In this document: one piece after another, positions 42,245-44,651 of the stretch | How the letters are laid out: the number at the start of each line of letters is the position of its first letter | Position numbering within the stretch: the stretch's first letter is position 1 | Origin: Gammaproteobacteria bacterium | GTDB lineage: Bacteria > Pseudomonadota > Gammaproteobacteria > DSM-19610 | Length of the DNA: 44,651 bases | NCBI GenBank assembly: GCA_015494295.1 | Contig: WGBO01000068.1 | Coordinates: forward strand, 1 to 44,651 | Direction of reading: 5' to 3' | Notes under the pieces: model-generated | Seen by the model: the letters and a program-made list of their open reading frames with translations, nothing else | What the model was told of the DNA's origin: nothing | Database searches by the model: none | Translations under genes and position numbers: made by a program

Positions 42245-43777
42245 ATGTTCTTCAACTTCGAGTGCACCGAGCGCGGCTGCCCGCGCAATGACATTCTGTC
42301 CGGTCTCACCGTGGCCCTGGCCCTGGTCCCGGAAGCCGTCGCCTTTGCCTTCGTCGCCGGTGTCGAGCCGCTGGTGGGCCTGTACGCCGCGTTCATGGTA
42401 GGCCTCATTACCGCGGTCGCCGGCGGACGCCCGGGCATGATCTCCGGCGCCACCGGCGCGCTGGCGGTGGTAATGGTGAGCCTGGTCGCGGAACATGGCG
42501 TCGAGTACCTGTTCGCGGCAGTGGTATTGATGGGTCTGATCCAGATCGGAGTGGGCCTGCTGAAACTGGGCAAGTTCATCCGCATCGTGCCGCACCCTGT
42601 CATGCTGGGTTTCGTCAACGGCCTCGCCATCGTGATCTTTCTCGCCCAGCTGAAGAACTTCCAGGTGGAAAACACCGCCGGTGAGCTACAGTGGATGCAG
42701 GGGCCGGCGCTGTGGACCATGCTCGGTCTCATCGCCCTGACCATGGCCATCATCCAGTTTCTGCCGCGCCTGACCAGCAAGGTGCCCGCCTCGCTGGCTG
42801 CAATCGTCACGGTGTCATTGCTGGTGATCTTTGCCGACATCGACAGCCGCACGGTCGGCGACCTGGCCTCGATCGCCGGCGGGCTGCCGGAGTTCCACCT
42901 GCCTGAGGTGCCTTTCAGCCTCGAGACCCTGCGAATCATACTGCCCTATTCCGTCATCCTGGCAGCCATTGGCCTGATCGAATCCCTGCTCACCATGAGC
43001 CTGATCGACGAAATCACGGAAACACGCGGACAGGGCAACCGCGAGTGTATCGGTCAGGGCGTCGCCAACAGCGTCACCGGCCTGTTCGGCGGCATGGGTG
43101 GCTGCGCCATGATCGGCCAGAGCATGATCAACATCAATTCCGGAGGTCGCGGACGCCTGTCCGGCATCAGTGCCGCCCTGTTCCTGCTGCTGTTCGTCCT
43201 GGTCGCCTCCGACCTGATCGAGAAAATCCCCCTGGCGGTGCTCACCGGGGTGATGTTCATGGTCGTCATCGGCACCTTCGAGTGGTCCAGCCTGCGCATC
43301 TTCCGCAAGATCCCGCCCAGCGACGCCTTCGTGCTGGTGCTGGTATCGGCAGTCACCGTCGCCACCGACCTCGCCGTGGCGGTCGTGGTGGGCGTACTGG
43401 TTTCCGCCGTGGTGTTCGCCTGGCAACACGCCAAGCATATCCGCGTGGAAAGCTTCATGGACGAAAAAGGCTCCAAGGTCTACGAACTGCACGGCCCCCT
43501 GTTCTTCGCCTCGGTCAAGAACTTCCAGGATCTGTTCAACTGCAAGGACGACCCGGATGACGTCATCATCGAATTCCAGCACTCGCGGGTGGTCGACCAT
43601 TCCGCCATCGAGGCCATCGACACGCTGGCGGAACGCTACCTGAGCGCGGGCAAGACCCTGCACCTGCGTCATCTCAGCCCGGAATGCCGCCAGCTCCTGC
43701 ACAAGGCCGGCAACCTCGTCGAGGTCAACGTACTGGAAGACCCGCGCTACCACGTAGTGGCCGACGAACTCGCCTGA
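42245..43777 (+). CDS. SulP-family anion transporter with STAS domain
   Basis: The product is 510 residues from the ATG at 42245, with GGAGG 12 bases upstream; the frame is open further back but not conserved. About 11 membrane segments follow the N-terminal [20 protein letters not shown] signature of SulP permeases. A short STAS domain is at the C-terminus (about 400-500, with [12 protein letters not shown]). SulP proteins carry sulfate, bicarbonate or other anions, with proton or sodium coupling. Substrate cannot be read; bicarbonate would fit an autotroph and sulfate would fit the cysZ-like gene. It stands alone. Confidence 0.92.
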   Translation: MFFNFECTERGCPRNDILSGLTVALALVPEAVAFAFVAGVEPLVGLYAAFMVGLITAVAGGRPGMISGATGALAVVMVSLVAEHGVEYLFAAVVLMGLIQIGVGLLKLGKFIRIVPHPVMLGFVNGLAIVIFLAQLKNFQVENTAGELQWMQGPALWTMLGLIALTMAIIQFLPRLTSKVPASLAAIVTVSLLVIFADIDSRTVGDLASIAGGLPEFHLPEVPFSLETLRIILPYSVILAAIGLIESLLTMSLIDEITETRGQGNRECIGQGVANSVTGLFGGMGGCAMIGQSMININSGGRGRLSGISAALFLLLFVLVASDLIEKIPLAVLTGVMFMVVIGTFEWSSLRIFRKIPPSDAFVLVLVSAVTVATDLAVAVVVGVLVSAVVFAWQHAKHIRVESFMDEKGSKVYELHGPLFFASVKNFQDLFNCKDDPDDVIIEFQHSRVVDHSAIEAIDTLAERYLSAGKTLHLRHLSPECRQLLHKAGNLVEVNVLEDPRYHVVADELA

Positions 43778-43819
43778 CAGGCCCGCGCCGCCGGTCTCGG
43801 GCCGGGGCCGCGAATTCCG

Positions 43820-43847
43820 TTGCATGCACATCGACGCAGCCTATAAT
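43820..43847 (+). promoter_or_regulatory. Promoter of the MarR-type gene, likely leaderless start
   Basis: TTGCAT (43820-43825) and a perfect TATAAT (43842-43847) are 16 bases apart. Transcription should begin at or next to the ATG at 43855, and no Shine-Dalgarno sequence is present. Confidence 0.6.
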
Positions 43848-43854
43848 CAACGCC

Positions 43855-44280
43855 ATGTTCGACCGCTGCATCTATTTCAACCTCAACGCACTGACGCGTG
43901 ACCTCAACCGGATCTGGGACGAGGAATTCAGGGCGCTGGGACTGTCACCCGCGCACGCCTACCTGCTGCGCGCGGTACTGGCCAACCCCGGCATCAACCA
44001 GAAGGCGCTGGCCGACGAACTGAGCCTGGCGCCTTCCACCGTTACCCGCTTCGTGGACGCACTCGCCGCCCGCCAGCTACTCGAAAGACGCCCGGCGGCC
44101 GACAACGCGCGTGAAATCGCACTCCATCCCACCCGCACCGGCAAGAGACTGCAGGCCGCACTGGAAGAATCCGGTCAGGCGCTCTATAACCGGCTGCGGC
44201 GCAAGCTGGGCGCTCGCCGCTTCGACGCCTTCGTTCGGGAACTCCGCGATATCCGCGAACAACTGGACCCGTCCGATTAG
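43855..44280 (+). CDS. MarR-family transcriptional regulator
   Basis: The product is 141 residues. The winged helix is recognisable from INQKALADELSLAPSTVTRFVDALAARQLLERRPAADNAREIAL (read as successive shorter motifs: ALADELSLAPSTVTRF for the recognition helix and ERRPAADNAREIAL for the wing), with dimer helices at both ends. A cysteine (C5) lies near the N-terminus and could be a redox or ligand sensor. It lies just upstream of a glutathione S-transferase gene in the same direction, and control of that gene is a reasonable guess. Ligand unknown. Confidence 0.88.
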   Translation: MFDRCIYFNLNALTRDLNRIWDEEFRALGLSPAHAYLLRAVLANPGINQKALADELSLAPSTVTRFVDALAARQLLERRPAADNAREIALHPTRTGKRLQAALEESGQALYNRLRRKLGARRFDAFVRELRDIREQLDPSD

Positions 44281-44301
44281 TCCACCCCCCTTGCGGCACG
44301 G

Positions 44302-44331
44302 TTGATTCTCTCATTTGTTTGTATGTACACT
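44302..44331 (+). promoter_or_regulatory. Possible promoter of the glutathione S-transferase gene
   Basis: TTGATT (44302-44307) and TACACT (44326-44331) are 18 bases apart. Direct repeats TCATTT at 44311 and 44331, 20 bases apart, cover the -10 region and could bind a regulator such as the adjacent MarR protein. Confidence 0.45.
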
Positions 44332-44371
44332 CATTTATTCCTGAAAATACTGAAAAGGGAGGCGCCCCGTC

Positions 44372-44651
44372 ATGATGACGCTGTATGACATGGAACTGTC
44401 CGGAAATTGTTACAAGGTCAGGCTGCTGGCATCCCTGCTCGGGATGCGACTCGAGCGGATCGCGGTGAACCTGCGTACCGCTGAAAACCGTTCGCCGACC
44501 TTTCTGGCGCTCAACCCGCGCGGCGAGATCCCGGTGCTGGTCGACGGCGACACCGTCGTCTGGGACTCGCACGCAATACTGGTCTACCTTGCCGGCAAAC
44601 ACGACGGCGGGCACTGGTACCCGGACGCCCCTGCGGCGCGCGCCCGCGTCC
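44372..44651 (+). CDS. Glutathione S-transferase family protein, N-terminal part
   Basis: The gene runs off the right edge; 93 codons are visible. The ATG at 44372 is preceded by GGGAGG; a second ATG follows directly. The thioredoxin-like N-terminal domain is clear: [21 protein letters not shown], then [16 protein letters not shown] with the cis-proline, and [14 protein letters not shown], which holds the glutathione-binding Asp-Ser (read as shorter segments of the same domain). The catalytic residue region is SGNCYKV. The helical C-terminal domain lies outside the window. The MarR gene upstream may control it. Confidence 0.88.
   Translation, partial: MMTLYDMELSGNCYKVRLLASLLGMRLERIAVNLRTAENRSPTFLALNPRGEIPVLVDGDTVVWDSHAILVYLAGKHDGGHWYPDAPAARARV

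Overview
The window looks like chromosome of a GC-rich gammaproteobacterium. The evidence is zipA with the order smc-zipA-ligA, dksA close to gluQ, a complete system I cytochrome c maturation operon (ccmABCDEFGHI), and the order rimP-nusA-infB-rbfA-truB-rpsO-pnp. A CbbY-type phosphatase, a cyanobacterial/plant-type D-ribulokinase, a rhombosortase-target lipoprotein and a SulP transporter would fit an autotrophic, possibly sulfur-oxidising lineage, but that is inference. No rRNA, tRNA, CRISPR array, prophage or intact insertion sequence was seen.

Layout. 1-2237: the 3' end of a DeaD-type RNA helicase, a convergent rhombotarget lipoprotein whose frame runs on antisense to the helicase, a small unknown gene and a small membrane protein. 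2287-9787 (minus): smc-zipA-ligA, a 51-residue membrane ORF joined by ATGA overlaps to its neighbours, an AlkA-like glycosylase and a DUF123/GIY-YIG protein. 9959-11633 (plus): queF and D-ribulokinase, divergent from smc. 11739-14411 (minus): cbbY-like phosphatase, aminotransferase, cysZ-like gene. 14625-20550 (mostly plus): dksA with a histone-H1-like tail, an inverted YHS-like gene, gluQ, acs, a two-receiver regulator and a YheT hydrolase. 20957-22300: an orphan periplasmic beta-propeller. 22453-30880 (minus): the translation/RNA operon. 31256-34879: a very large protein that best fits PPi-type PEP carboxykinase. 34979-41923: ccmABCDEFGHI. 41920-42141: a remnant of mercuric reductase. 42245-44651: SulP transporter, MarR regulator and the start of a glutathione S-transferase.

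How the parts may work together. QueF and GluQ both serve queuosine tRNA modification. Acs releases pyrophosphate that a PPi-dependent PEP carboxykinase could use. D-ribulokinase and CbbY both act on pentulose intermediates around the Calvin cycle. LigA, AlkA and DUF123 form a DNA repair group. The ccm genes imply a c-type cytochrome-based respiratory chain.

The less ordinary points are the candidate PPi-PEPCK, the merA scar, the run-on lipoprotein frame, the basic tail on DksA, the pseudo-receiver regulator behind acs, a terminator-like attenuator just before rimP, and four genes (smc, queF, gluQ, marR) whose promoter -10 box sits 6-7 bases before the ATG with no Shine-Dalgarno sequence, as expected for leaderless mRNAs. 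All family assignments come from reading the translated sequence; no database search was run.
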